Source of the DNA: Cristatella mucedo
Taxonomy: Eukaryota > Bryozoa > Phylactolaemata > Cristatellidae
Reading direction: 5' to 3'
DNA length: 64,000 nucleotides
NCBI GenBank assembly: GCA_009760855.2
Contig: WPIO01000006.1
Span: 12,104,001 to 12,168,000, forward strand
Made by a program: the position numbers and the translations under genes. Under the pieces are notes generated by a model. It saw nothing but the letters and a program-made list of their open reading frames with translations, was not told the DNA's origin and did no database searches. Of this stretch, positions 35,860-46,536 are shown in pieces. Each line of letters begins with the position of its first letter. Positions within the stretch are counted from its first letter, which is position 1.

Positions 35860-37400
35860 CTGCATTGCAGCACATCAATGTCTACATTCAAGCAGGTCAC
35901 TAGTGGCCTCGTCCTGAAGTTCATATCCCAATCAAAGAACACAAGTCCTTTAGACCCTATTCCTACAGGTGTGCTTCTGTGTTGCATTGATCTGCTGCTG
36001 CCATGCATAACTAACATCATTAATATGTCATTAGCCTCAGGTCATGTCCCAGCACCTTTCAAAAAAGCTGTAGTCAGGCCACTACTCAAAAAAGTGACAC
36101 TAGACCAAGAGAGCTTGAGCAACTATCGCCAAGTCTCCCTTCTACCATTCCTATCAAAGACACTGGAACGAGTCGTGGCAGACCAGCTGAACTCATATAT
36201 TGAAACTTCAAATCTTGCTAGAAAGTTCCAGCCTGGCTTTAGAGCCAATCACTCCACAAAGTCAGCATTACTTCGGCCTAAAATGACCTTCTTAGGAATG
36301 CAGACATGGGTAGAGTTTCTCTGCTCGACTTGCTCTATCTTTCGGCAGCTTTTGATGCTATTGATCACAAAGTCCTTCTTGAGCACCTCTCATCTCGATT
36401 GGGCATCACTGGCACTGCTCTGCAATGGTTCAGGTCCTATCTCAATGGGAGACTCCAGAGTATTGATGTGAATAGACAAAGATCATCTGGGAACCCTCTG
36501 AAATGTGGGATACTTCAGTGATCTGTACTTGGTTTCGTTCTTTTCACGGTCCATACTCTCCGTCTTGCCGATGTGAATGCCATGCACAATCTAGGCTTTC
36601 ACATCTATGCGGATGACACTCAGTTGCACCTTTGCTTTGACCCCTCCCAGCCCTCCAGCATGTCGAATTCTCTCAACTCAATTGCTGCAAGCATTGTTGA
36701 CATCAGCACATGTATGGCAACAAATTTTCTTAAATTGAATGATGATAAAACCAACTTACTAGTTATGGACAAACCAAGTGTGGTTCAGAAATTGGAAAGG
36801 CTAGCGCTCAAAATCGGCTCTACCAGCATATCTCCATTATTATCCATATTGCACTGGCTACCAGCCAAGCAATGGTTACATTTCAAGGTTTTGTCGTTCA
36901 CTTTAAGTCCCTTCATTCTTTGGCTCCAGCCTACCTATAAGATCTACTCCCCCACTAGGCTCGGCATCATACCACATGCTTTTCGGATTCTAACTGTTTA
37001 CCTATACCTCATAAACACCTCAAATCCTTGGAGACAGTGCCTTTAGTTCGCATGCTCCCAAAGCTGGAACTCACTCCCGACTTGTGTCACGACATTCCCT
37101 GACTTACCACATTTAAAAAGAAATTAAAAATGCACCCGATTATCACAGCATTTAGTGGGTCCGTGTGATTCGTTCTTGATGTGCTTGTGTATGCTGACAC
37201 TGTTGCATGCTGCCACTAACCACACTCTCATGCTGAACCTGTGCATGCCACCCCTAACCATGTTATTCATGCTGTTTATCAAGCATGATACCACTCACCA
37301 TTCGATTGTGTTTCTTTTGCAGCAAATGTAAAACATCTAGAAAAGTGATTGAGTTCTCTGTGGGTGCTCTATAAAATGTGTTATTATTCTTATTATTATC
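35860..37400 (+). mobile_element. LINE with RT domain, most complete copy, defective
   Basis: This encodes the reverse transcriptase of a CR1/L2-type non-LTR retrotransposon, which copies the element RNA at a nicked chromosomal target. Frame 1 (to about 36290) has the fingers region: SPLDPIPTGVLLCCIDLLLP, GHVPAPFKKAVVRPLLKK, NYRQVSLLPFLSKTLERVVA, FQPGFRANHSTKSALL. A frameshift near 36300 leads to SAAFDAIDHKVLLEHL, an in-frame TGA at 36519, and the catalytic YADD (36606-36617) in GFHIYADDTQLHLCFD. Near 36835 the frame jumps from GSTSISP to LHWLPAKQ, an internal deletion of about 100 codons compared with other copies. C-terminal ORF, UTR, hairpin and (ATT)n tail follow. The endonuclease part is absent. 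Confidence 0.85.
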
Positions 37401-37655
37401 ATTATCAATTTACTGTTACTAGTCTGACAGCTAGCAAACCAGCTGAGGAGCCAGCACAAGAGCCTGATGCTGATCTTAATATAGTGGTGGGAGGGGGGCA
37501 TGCATTGACAACATTTAGTTTGGTAGTGTTTTCCCGAGTGTGTCGAATTTTTAGCACAGCTGTTGCGTATAAAATGCATCTCTTTAACATTGTTTGCCAA
37601 CTCCTGGCTCTCACCTTCTTGTGGCTAGAAGTGCTTTTACATATTAAGCCTCTTT
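37401..37655. other. unrecognised spacer
   Basis: No motif was seen between the LINE tail and the CT tract. Confidence 0.35.
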
Positions 37656-38373
<718 letters not shown>

Positions 38374-38559
38374 GTCGTCAAGAAATGTCTGACGCTGCTG
38401 ACGTTCACCACCACAGCAGGTCCTTTGATACCACTACTCAGTACCTGCTTGTGCTGTACCGGTTTCCGGGAACAGACCCTGAAGAATAGGCAGGCCTCAT
38501 GCCGGTGCACATGTGCCTCTGTGATGTGGTTCAGATTATAGTCAGGCTTAGCATTTAGT

Positions 38560-38650
38560 CCCTTGCCATTGGTTGTCTACTGGAACCGGTGAGCGGTAAG
38601 GCTCTTCTAAGATACGAATGAGGCTGCTGAATCAGCTAACCTTAAATAGA
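38560..38650 (+). mobile_element. SINE family 1, 3' half
   Basis: GGTAAGGCTCTTCT and GAGGCTGCTGAATCAGCTAA match the family-1 3' half; the tRNA-like half is missing. Confidence 0.55.
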
Positions 38651-38794
38651 CTTAAGGGCAACCGATAGCCGGAAACAGGAATAAACCGGAACCAGCAGAC
38701 AGGCTCTTGCCCTCCTTCCACCATCCCCCCTGGGCTAGCACATAGCCTCAGGCTGAGCCTCGTTGCCACAGATGGAGATACGGGCGTCTCAAAT

Positions 38795-38852
38795 GGGAAG
38801 CGACTGAATGGAGATCAAGTTCTCTTAGGGCGCTATACAAATGAACTTATGC
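38795..38852 (+). mobile_element. SINE family 2 tail
   Basis: GAAGCGACTGAATGGAGATC followed by AAGTTCTCTTAGGGCGCTAT and ACAAATGAAC matches the family-2 3' end at 47.7 and 52.0 kb. Confidence 0.6.
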
Positions 38853-39600
38853 ATGTTTATAGCTCTGACACATCTGGCCATCGAAGGCGCACAACACTCA
38901 ATGTCGGCTTAGGAACAAACTAGGGAGCATAGTAAGCATACCAGCTGCCCAAACCTACCGAAAGCAACCTGCCAGTTAATACGTACCAGCTTCTGCTGCA
39001 CTGCCTGCTGTACCGAAGAGGCAACTTCCGCTGACAGCATAAGACTGCTGACTGAAGCGGCAGACGAAATGCTGGTGCGCTAATTGGATGACGAAAGAGA
39101 GCCCAGCGCTTATCAGTGCTCATCGCTTATAGCCATAGTGCCGTTTAGTGCCACGACGTGGGCCTTCATACATCCTTCGTGCACGCTTGGGTGAGCCGTG
39201 GCTGGGGAAGAGAGAGCCGCATGTATGGCGGCTACCACACTACACTGCTACTTAGTCCACAATGTACGTAGACTCAGTCACCTAAGGCTGTGCTTCGCCA
39301 CGGAAGCCGTTAGCGACTAGTCTGCATTCGCTAGTGCTTATTTCAATGGGGTGAGAACAGAGGCAGGTGCATACGACTCAAAATCAAGGCCGTTAGAGTT
39401 CAGAATCTGCATTCACACCCATCGCTGCTGTCAGCAGCTAGCATCACTTGTTGCCGGCGATCAGCAAACTTAAAGAGTGAACACCGGAGATGCAAAACTA
39501 CGCAGTATTTTAATGTCAACATCAATCCTCAGCAGTTTGTTGCTGATGCAGATATTGTTGGTTGAAGATGGCTGCATGGCCACTGGGAGTAGAATGACCT
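38853..39600. other. unrecognised, no gene seen
   Basis: No motif was found. Confidence 0.35.
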
Positions 39601-39604
39601 TTGT

Positions 39605-39690
39605 TTGCTATGCATCTATCTGTACAGTGCCTAGAAAAAGATTCAGTTCTCTGAGGGGGCTACACACATTTATTATTATTATTATACAGG
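39605..39690 (+). mobile_element. LINE 3' tail, very short
   Basis: CAGTGCCTAGAAAAAGATTC, AGTTCTCTGAGGGGGCTA and an (ATT)n tail. Only the hairpin region and tail are identifiable. Confidence 0.7.
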
Positions 39691-39849
39691 GACGAAACGA
39701 GGACCCAGAATTAAGAACTAGATGAATGTCGAAAAGCCCAGACATGAATTTCGTAAAGCCTGCTTCTAGGAATGCATTGAGAGCAGGCTGACTGCCATGC
39801 CCTGCAAGCCACTTCAGTAGATAGAATGGTTTTCTATTACAGCAACTGC

Positions 39850-39852
<3 letters not shown>

Positions 39853-39880
<28 letters not shown>

Positions 39881-40055
39881 CAGAGAAAGAGAGAGCAGAG
39901 AGAGGGAGAGCAGAGAGAGAGAGAGCAGAGAGAGAGAGAGCAGAGAGAGAGCAGAGGAGAAGAGAGAGAGAGAGCAGAGGGAGAGAGAGAGAGAGACGGG
40001 AGAAGCAGAGGAGCAGCAGGAGGGGAGAGCAGAGAGAGAGAGAGAGCAGAGAGAG

Positions 40056-40150
<95 letters not shown>

Positions 40151-40234
40151 GGGAGGAGAGATGCGAGAGAGAGCAGAGAGAGAGGAGAGAGAGAGAACAG
40201 AGAGAGGAGAGAGCAGAGAGAGAGCAGAGAGAGA

Positions 40235-40311
<77 letters not shown>

Positions 40312-40316
40312 AGAGA

Positions 40317-40352
<36 letters not shown>
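39853..40352. repeat. long (GA)n tract with GCAGAGA steps
   Basis: About 500 bp of GA interrupted by GCAGAGA and GGAGA units. All four long frames over it are Arg/Glu or Leu/Ser repeat translations. Confidence 0.95.
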
Positions 40353-40357
<5 letters not shown>

Positions 40358-40670
40358 ACAAGAGAAGAGAGAAGTGGGCTCTGACATGGTACGTGGGGCA
40401 GGGGAAAAAGAGAAGCAGATCTTCAAAGATAAAGGTGATCTTTGCCCTCTCCTGAAAACTGCTCCAGCATTTGGCTCTTGCACGAGCAACTGTGCATCAC
40501 CTGCATTCAGTTCATCCTTCCTTTATTAGGGGGGGGGAAGAATATTTCTCAAAATGACTTGTCGTAGGATGAGCACATTGCCTCCACTGTCGGCCCTCAT
40601 TCAGCTGAAGAACATTTTGCAAATCATAGCCTGCTTAGACAATTGAATGTCAGCCAAACTGGTTTCTGTG
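40353..40670. other. unrecognised, no gene seen
   Basis: Contains a G9 run at about 40530. No motif. Confidence 0.35.
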
Positions 40671-40679
40671 TTAATGACG

Positions 40680-40873
40680 CTGCATCCACTAACCACACTT
40701 GCATGCTGACCTTGTGCATTTGACCCATAACAATGTTATTCTTGTTGTTTATCAAGCATGGCACCTCTTACTGTTCGATCGCGTTTCCGTTGCAGCAAAT
40801 GTAAAGCGCCTAGAAAGAGATTGAGTTCTCTGAGGGCGCTTTATCAAGTGTATTATTATTATTATTATTATGT
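40680..40873 (+). mobile_element. LINE 3' UTR end
   Basis: UTR (CACTTGCATGCTGACCTTGT), a perfect terminal hairpin (AAGCGCC...GGCGCTT) and (ATT)n tail. No ORF. Confidence 0.85.
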
Positions 40874-40889
40874 AGATAACTGCAATATT

Positions 40890-41640
40890 CTTTATTCAGG
40901 GCTTTTGGCATGTTTCTCTCATCGTCTGCAACTAGAGCAAAAGTTAGCATTTACTGGTTTGTCAGGGTGGTCTGTCATCAACCGCATTGCTGCCACATCG
41001 CAACATTTTTGTGCCATTGGCTCCCAAGCAAGAATCGAATCGACTGCAACATGCTCTGTCGCCTACAGGTCTCACCTGCTTGCACCAGCCTACCTATCCG
41101 ACCTCCATGATCCTACAGTATGCTCTCGCACCACCTTCTCCTTAGCTCCTAGTCACCTCCCCGTTCCTCAAACTAAATTTAAATCTTGTGGAGTCTGGGC
41201 CGTCAGCTCCCACTTAAAAAAAAGTTAGTTTTGAATGTATCGAAAGTTTGGAGCTCACATTGGGCTTTGGTAATCATCTGCAGTGAAATGTGATCACTTA
41301 AGTTTAAGCTAAAGAGGCTTCTGTCTCTCTCGGCCATCTCTCAAGCTCCAGCTCAACTCGTATGTTTTGCTCTTCTGAGCTGAGCATGCTCACCGGTGCA
41401 TGATTCAGGGCACGTTACTAACCAGGGGTCCTAACAGCTGGTGGCTTGAGTGTTTTATTGTGGGCTTCTATATGCTTGTCCAAGCATAATCTTTGTGCCC
41501 TTTGCTTTTTAGCTTAAGCGTGACACATTTAAAAACACTAATCATTGATTATTGCTCATATTTGCAGGAGTTTTAAAAAGCCTAAACAGAACAGTGGTTT
41601 TGTTTTCTTTGGGTGCTATGCATACAAATTAAATTAGGTG
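40890..41640 (+). mobile_element. diverged LINE 3' region, CR1/L2-like
   Basis: Shifting plus frames read [32 protein letters not shown] and LPVPQTKFKSCGVWAVSSHL, the same order as the main family but strongly diverged. A tail-like TTTTCTTTGGGTGCTATGC lies near 41604. It is either a very old copy or a related lineage. Confidence 0.6.
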
Positions 41641-41646
41641 ACAGGT

Positions 41647-41998
41647 TAGAAAACTTTTTGTCTTTGGGTACAAAGTAGGTTTTCCAATCCCTGAGCTTCT
41701 GAAATCGAGGCTAAAAGAGTGGAACTTGTTGGATGTAAGTATCAGATCAGACAAAGCGCCACCAACTTTTTCCAGTTTTCAGTCGGCGATATTTTGCAGC
41801 AATGTGGCTGATCCATTAGAGGATGAAGAAATCACCAAAGTAATTCGAGTGAATGACGCCTACTCAAGAAATTTCATCCATGAGCCTAAAAGCCGTACTG
41901 ATTCCTAACGGAAACGACGACCCGTCTCTCCCTATGGCTCTACTCTATGCACCCCCATTAAACTGCAGCAGTGCCGAGACTTGAAGTGAATTGAAGTA
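41647..41998 (+). pseudogene. decayed transposon-like gene, 5' part (split by LINE)
   Basis: The frame from 41647 reads GFPIPELLKSRLKEWNLLD and continues to 41908. After a frameshift near 41885 it reads SLKAVLIPNGNDDPSLPMAL with a later stop. From memory, ASRLKxWNLL and SLKAVLLHNGN are hallmarks of a large uncharacterised protein family found in many copies in cnidarian, arthropod and fish genomes and probably carried by a mobile element; this has not been searched. A consensus-like GTAAGT follows the NLLD codons. The 3' part resumes beyond the inserted LINE at 42.72 kb. Confidence 0.55.
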
Positions 41999-42720
41999 AT
42001 AATAATAATAATATTGCACTTGATAAAGCGCCCTCAGAGAACTTAATCTCTTTCTAGGCGCTTTACATTTGCTGCAAAGTGATACGCAATAGAATAGTAA
42101 GTAAAATCATGCTTGAAAAACAAACAAAATGAATAACATGGTTAGGGGTTACATGCACTGGGTCAGCATGCAAATGTGGTTAGTGGCAGCATGAACAGTG
42201 TCAGCACGCATAAGCACATCGAGGACGAATCACAAGGACCCACTAAATGCTGTCCTAAATAGGTATGTTTTTAAGTTTCTTTTAAATGTGGTCAGGTCAG
42301 GGGATGTTCTGATGCAGGTCAGGAGGAAGTTCCAGGCTGTGGGAGCATACGAGCTAAATGCACGGTCTCCAAAGGATTTAAGGTTTGTACGAGGTATTTC
42401 TAGACTGTTGGATTCCGAAAAGCGGGTGGTACGATGCTTGGCCTGGTGGGGGAGTAGATCTGAGAGATAGGCTGGAGCCATAGAATGAAGAGACCTAAAA
42501 GTGAGCGACAAAACCTTGAAGTCAATCCGTTGCTTGACTGGTAACCAGTGCAGGTCGGCGAGAAGTGGAGTAATGTGGCAACTGCGACGCTCACGACAGA
42601 CAAGCCTAGCTGCAGAGTTTTGCACCAGCTGCAATCGCCTGATCGCACATGCTGGTAGGCCAGTAAGCAGTGAGTTGCAGAAGTCGAGACGAGATGTCAC
42701 GAATGCATGTACAGAAACTA
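41997..42720 (-). mobile_element. young LINE 3' end with uninterrupted C-terminal ORF
   Basis: The (ATT)n tail (antisense TAATAATAAT at 41997-42012), a perfect terminal hairpin (42029-42066) and the UTR lead into an uninterrupted 156-codon C-terminal ORF (42230-42700). It runs from [20 protein letters not shown] through [20 protein letters not shown] to [13 protein letters not shown] and a stop. This is the best-preserved ORF end in the window. It interrupts a decayed coding element whose halves lie on both sides. It is 5'-truncated and so cannot move on its own. Confidence 0.9.
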
Positions 42721-43470
42721 TGGCCGGGAAGTCATGCTGGCTTTAAAATTGTGTCATTCCTGGTTGGCATCCAAGGTGGTTCACGAAGCTTTCCTGCTTT
42801 TTCTGCCTATGGTAGAGCTGAGGCATTAAGGCACACTCTAGCAAAAGTGACTTGCCTCAGCGGACCAAGTTATTTCTAGGGGAGAACAACATCAAGTGGT
42901 AGCCCCTGATATATCCTCGGGAGGTTCTGATGCCACAACTGCACACGAAGTCAGACCCCAGCAAGCAATTTTTCACGGCTCTAGACTGTGAGCCAGCGTT
43001 TTTTTAAGTTCCTCCAACATGCCTTTCCTCAGCTGTCATTAGCAAAAGTCAAAGCTGACACCTTTGTCGGACCACAGATAAAAGAAAATCATATAGTGCG
43101 ACGAATTCAATAAGAAGCTGAACACGATGGAGAAAGCACTTTGGAGCAATTTTGTTGTGGTGTTTCGAGGTTTTCTGGGTAATCGCAGGCTGAAAAATGC
43201 GAACACTTTAGTGTCTCAGTTTAGTATCTCGCAAAGAGCTATGCCAAAATGAAAATATAGAATGTCCATCAAGTCCATAACTTTGATGATTATCTTGAGA
43301 AATTCAAAGAAAAAGCAAGAGCAGAAACTCAGAGAAGCAAGGCGAGCGGTTTCACCAGGACTTCGACCTTCGCTATCAAGGACTGTATAGAAAACATGAT
43401 GGGGCACTATCTTTGCTTGTTCTTGAGATAGCGGTTAGCTTTATAGCCGAAATTGTAGAACATCTGCTCA
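42721..43470 (+). pseudogene. decayed transposon-like gene, 3' part (split by LINE)
   Basis: Plus-strand text in shifting frames follows the same uncharacterised family as the 5' part. In order: [20 protein letters not shown] (42738-42800), a PREVLMPQLHTK segment near 42920, FFKFLQHAFPQLSLAKVKAD and TFVGPQIK near 43005-43080, NTMEKALWSNFVVVFRGFLG near 43122, a KMKxRMSIK-like piece near 43245, and GERFHQDF near 43340. The recalled family order is LxGxQGG, FPxxSxAKxKAGxFxGPQI, FLGNxR, MSxKxHFL, GERFHQDI. Stops and shifts show it is dead. Confidence 0.6.
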
Positions 43471-43800
43471 TTTCTGAACCCTTTCGAGTGGTCAGTTTTG
43501 TGTGACTGCAGAGTAAATGCCTACCCATTTTCATGCATTTGCCATTATTTCTGACTATATGTGAGCCAAAAGGAACGCATTTTTTCTCTCATGGGAAAGG
43601 GGCGAGTTTCAAGCTAATCACTGCTCTCATCAGAAAAGCCTAGATTGTTCGGAATTACGTCCACTTTAATGGCCATTTCTTTCTTCTGAGGCATAAATCA
43701 TTTGGAAATAACACTTTTCCATCCAAGGGAGCAATATTGAGTTACATAAAGGTATAATAATACAATAATAACAATAATTGTTATTATAACTAACAAAAAC
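43471..43800. other. unrecognised, possibly 3' flank of the split element
   Basis: No clear coding text; AT-rich at the end. Confidence 0.35.
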
Positions 43801-44006
43801 ACAATAATAATACATTTGATATAGAGCATCCTCAGAGAACGTAATCTCTTCAAAGCACTTTACATTTGCTGCAAAGGAAGCACGATCGAATGATTAGTGG
43901 TAGCATGCTCAATAAACAACAAGAATAACATGGCTAGGGGTGACACGCACAGGGTCAGCATGCAAGTATGGTTAGTGGCAGCACTCACAGTGTCAGTGTG
44001 CAGACG

Positions 44007-44177
44007 GTGAGCCGTGATGGCACACTGGGTTAGGCGGTTGCTTTCATGACCTCGGTCCCCGAGGTCGTGGGTTCGATTCCTGCGGTGGGCGATCCTTTAT
44101 CGCCACTGCAAACGGTGGTGATAGCCGTCAAGGCTTTTCTGCCGCTACACAAAAAGGGGCTGTTTAAGCAGCTAGGA
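44007..44177 (+). mobile_element. full-length SINE family 1, nested in LINE
   Basis: The insertion in the LINE UTR defines the element: GTGAGCCGTGATGGCACACT (5' end, box A), GACCTCGGTCCCCGAGGTC (extra-arm-like palindrome), GGGTTCGATTCC (box B), GCCACTGCAAACGGTGGTGA, and the 3' half ending GGCTGTTTAAGCAGCTAGGA. Length is about 171 bp. Box A and box B imply RNA polymerase III transcription. The long self-complementary arm before box B is what a class II tRNA (Leu/Ser type) origin would leave. No clear target duplication is seen. Confidence 0.9.
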
Positions 44178-44614
44178 ATAAGCACATGAAGGACGAATCC
44201 CACGGACCCACTAAATGCTGTGGTAAACAGATGTGCTTTTAGCTTCCTTTTAAGTGTAGTCAACTCCGGGGATGTCGCAAAGGCAGTCGGAAGTAAGTTC
44301 CAGGCTTTGCGAGCATGCGAATTAAAGGCTCGGTCTCCAAAGGATTTGAGGTTTGTACGAGGTTTAGGTAAACAGTTAGATTCCGAAAAGCCGATGGTAC
44401 GATGCTTAGCCTGATGTGGCAGTAGATCTGATCAGCAGGCAGGAGGCAAAGAAGGAAGGGACCTGAAAGTGAGTGACAAAACCTCGAAGACGATGCTTTG
44501 CTAGACTGGGAACCAGTGCAGGTCAGCAAGAAGTGGTATGATGTGGCAATGGGACCCTCACGATAGACACACCTAGCTGCAGAGTTTTGCATCAGCTATA
44601 AGTGCATGATTGCA

Positions 44615-44683
44615 AATGTAAAGCGCCCAGAAAGGGATTGAGTTCTCTGAGGGCGCTGTATTAAGTGCATCATTAATATTATT
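44615..44683 (+). mobile_element. 69-bp LINE tail insertion with target duplication
   Basis: AATGTAAAGCGCCCAGAAAG through GAGGGCGCTGTATTAAGTGC and a CATTAATATTATT tail is inserted in the opposite orientation in another LINE. ATTGCA flanks it on both sides (44609-44614 and 44684-44689). Other copies show a single such site (GGTTGCACCAG at about 60671), so this is a real short insertion. Confidence 0.8.
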
Positions 44684-45245
44684 ATTGCACAGGCCGGTAA
44701 ACCAGCAAGCAGTGAGTTACAGAAGTCGAGACAGGATGTCACAAATGTATAGACCAATTTTTAAATGTGGTATCCCTGTCTAAACAAGCCCGAATTTTAG
44801 CTATGTTATGTAGCTGAAAGTAGGCAGACTTGACTGTAGAGCTATGGTCGTCTAATGAAAGGTCACTTTGAAACAGGCCACCTGGATTTCGTGCAGATTC
44901 AACAGAGCTATGCTTGTAGAGCAGATTTTGAGCACCAGCAAAGTTTGAGTCAAAGCAAAGGTACAACTGAGAGTCATCCTCATAGATGTGAAAGCCTAGA
45001 TTGTGCATGACAGAAATCACATCGGCACGAGGGAGAGTATGGACCATGAAAAGAATGAAACCAAGCACAGATCACTGACGTATCCCAGATTTCAGAGGTT
45101 TCCCAGATGATTTTTGTCTATTCACATCAATACTCTGGAGTCTTCTACTGAGATTGAGAGAATTCGACATAAATTCGTGACTTTGAAAGTCGAGAATTCC
45201 GTCTACGTTCTAGTCGAGGTCTTGGCAAACAATCCATGCAGCAAC

Positions 45246-45450
45246 TCGGTGGTGGAGCTAGGGGTTGGTAGGCAGGGGGCATTTGACCTCCTAGAAAACA
45301 GGCCGGGGAGAACAGGCAGCAACCTGGGCCACCCTATACCTATGGAGGGATTACGGCCCCTGCCTATGCCCAATCGTCACCAACGACGAAATTGTGTCCT
45401 ACTTCCACTCGATCAGCAATCGCCGAGAGTGCGTGTTGAATAAAGATTAC
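45246..45450 (+). mobile_element. MITE fragment (57.5-58.3 kb family)
   Basis: CGGTGGTGGAGCTAGGGG resembles the end CAGTGGCGGAGCCAGGGG at 57985. CCAATCGTCACCAACGACG, TTGTGTCCTACTTCCACTCG and ATCAGCAATCGCCGAGAGTG match the interior of the 57.5-58.3 kb elements. The other end is missing. Confidence 0.6.
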
Positions 45451-46327
45451 GATTGTGAGCCACAACTTTTCGTTACTCGCGAGTCTTGCCCGACGCATGA
45501 AACACTTGCGAATCTTGCTCCCTAGCATTTAGATCCTGGCTCAACATTTGCCGCAAAGGCTCGTTACTCGTGGCAGCAGCTTTGCAGTCAGGCTCGGCAT
45601 GACGGCATGCGGTTGGAGGATGCCGGCTACAGCAGATGCTGCTGCATGCTGAGGCATGTCTCACGACATGCTGAGGCAAGCAGCAGAAGCATTGCTTGAG
45701 CAGAATCGGCGTCGTGCCGTCGGAATGGCCACCCGCCTTAAAGAGCGGCGCCCCTCTATGCCTCTATGGTCGCCAGTTGCTGCTCCCAGCACTCTCATCG
45801 TTAGCTGGATAATGAGCTAAATGATACAGCGCTGGGGTGCCTGGCAGCAACCGGCACTAGCTGTGCATGCTGGTCGCCATCGCTGGAGACGATCAGGTGA
45901 CCCAAACTTGGCAGCAGCGTGCCTGCCTGCCTGCCTCCCTTTGCGCCTGAGGGCCGTACCCTCATCTTTACTAGATCGAGTCGCCAATAGTCGGTGAGCT
46001 CACACGACTGCCCCACGTTTGCCTTGGCAGAAGATTGCACATCGAGGCAGACCGGCAGCCGAGTTGCTTTGGCTTGCCGCTGCGTTCCTGCCTTTAACTT
46101 GGCCCCCTGCACTAAGGGTCACCTCTTGTGAGTTCCTTAGCGATCATCATCATCGTTCGGCTGATGCCGGCCTCTCCCACGCCACGAGCCGAGCACTGAC
46201 AGTTGCCATTGGCTCCGAGCAGAGGCTGCGCTCGTCATCTTCTGGTGCAATCGAGAACCAATTGGGCGGTGGCTGGTCCGTGCATGGCAGGTGGCCGGCC
46301 GCACGTCTTGCCAGGAATTGAGAGGAG
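45451..46327. other. unrecognised, no gene seen
   Basis: Rich in GCATG/ATGCTG phrases near 45590-45680. Open frames of about 100 aa lack motifs. Confidence 0.35.
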
Positions 46328-46386
46328 CTGCAGCCGTCTGCCAAAAGGAGCACACCAGGGTGGCTCCTTTTGGCAGACGGCTGCAG
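46328..46386. repeat. perfect 24-bp hairpin
   Basis: Arms 46328-46351 (starting CTGCAGCCGTCTGCC) and 46363-46386 (ending GGCAGACGGCTGCAG) are exact complements around an 11-bp loop. Confidence 0.95.
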
Positions 46387-46536
46387 TCCCGTCGGCTGCT
46401 CTCAGGTTGCACTCGGATCAGCGTCGCAGCTCAGCTCAGTGCCATGCCATCGACCACCCGGCCGCCTACTGGGCTCCTACAGCCCGGCCGTCAGGCACGT
46501 AGGACATGGCCGTGGCTCCCGAATCGGGCACCCAAT

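Larger units (their letters stand above)
43801..45145 (-). mobile_element. LINE with partial RT, carrying two nested insertions
   Basis: On the minus strand the copy runs from the (ATT)n tail and hairpin (43803-43865) through the C-terminal ORF (44190-44605) to the RT core (44690-45145). The catalytic motif reads YEDD instead of YADD (HIYEDDSQLYLCFD). SLDDHSSTVKSAYFQLHNIA and ACLDRDTTFKNWS follow. A family-1 SINE interrupts the UTR (44007-44177), and a 69-bp LINE tail in the opposite orientation interrupts the ORF (44615-44683). Confidence 0.85.

Noticed and set aside
35803-35870. Start of the LINE ORF at the first in-frame Met
   Set aside because: The first ~25 codons have no LINE similarity; family text begins only around 35880, so the Met is a chance one in a 5'-truncated element.
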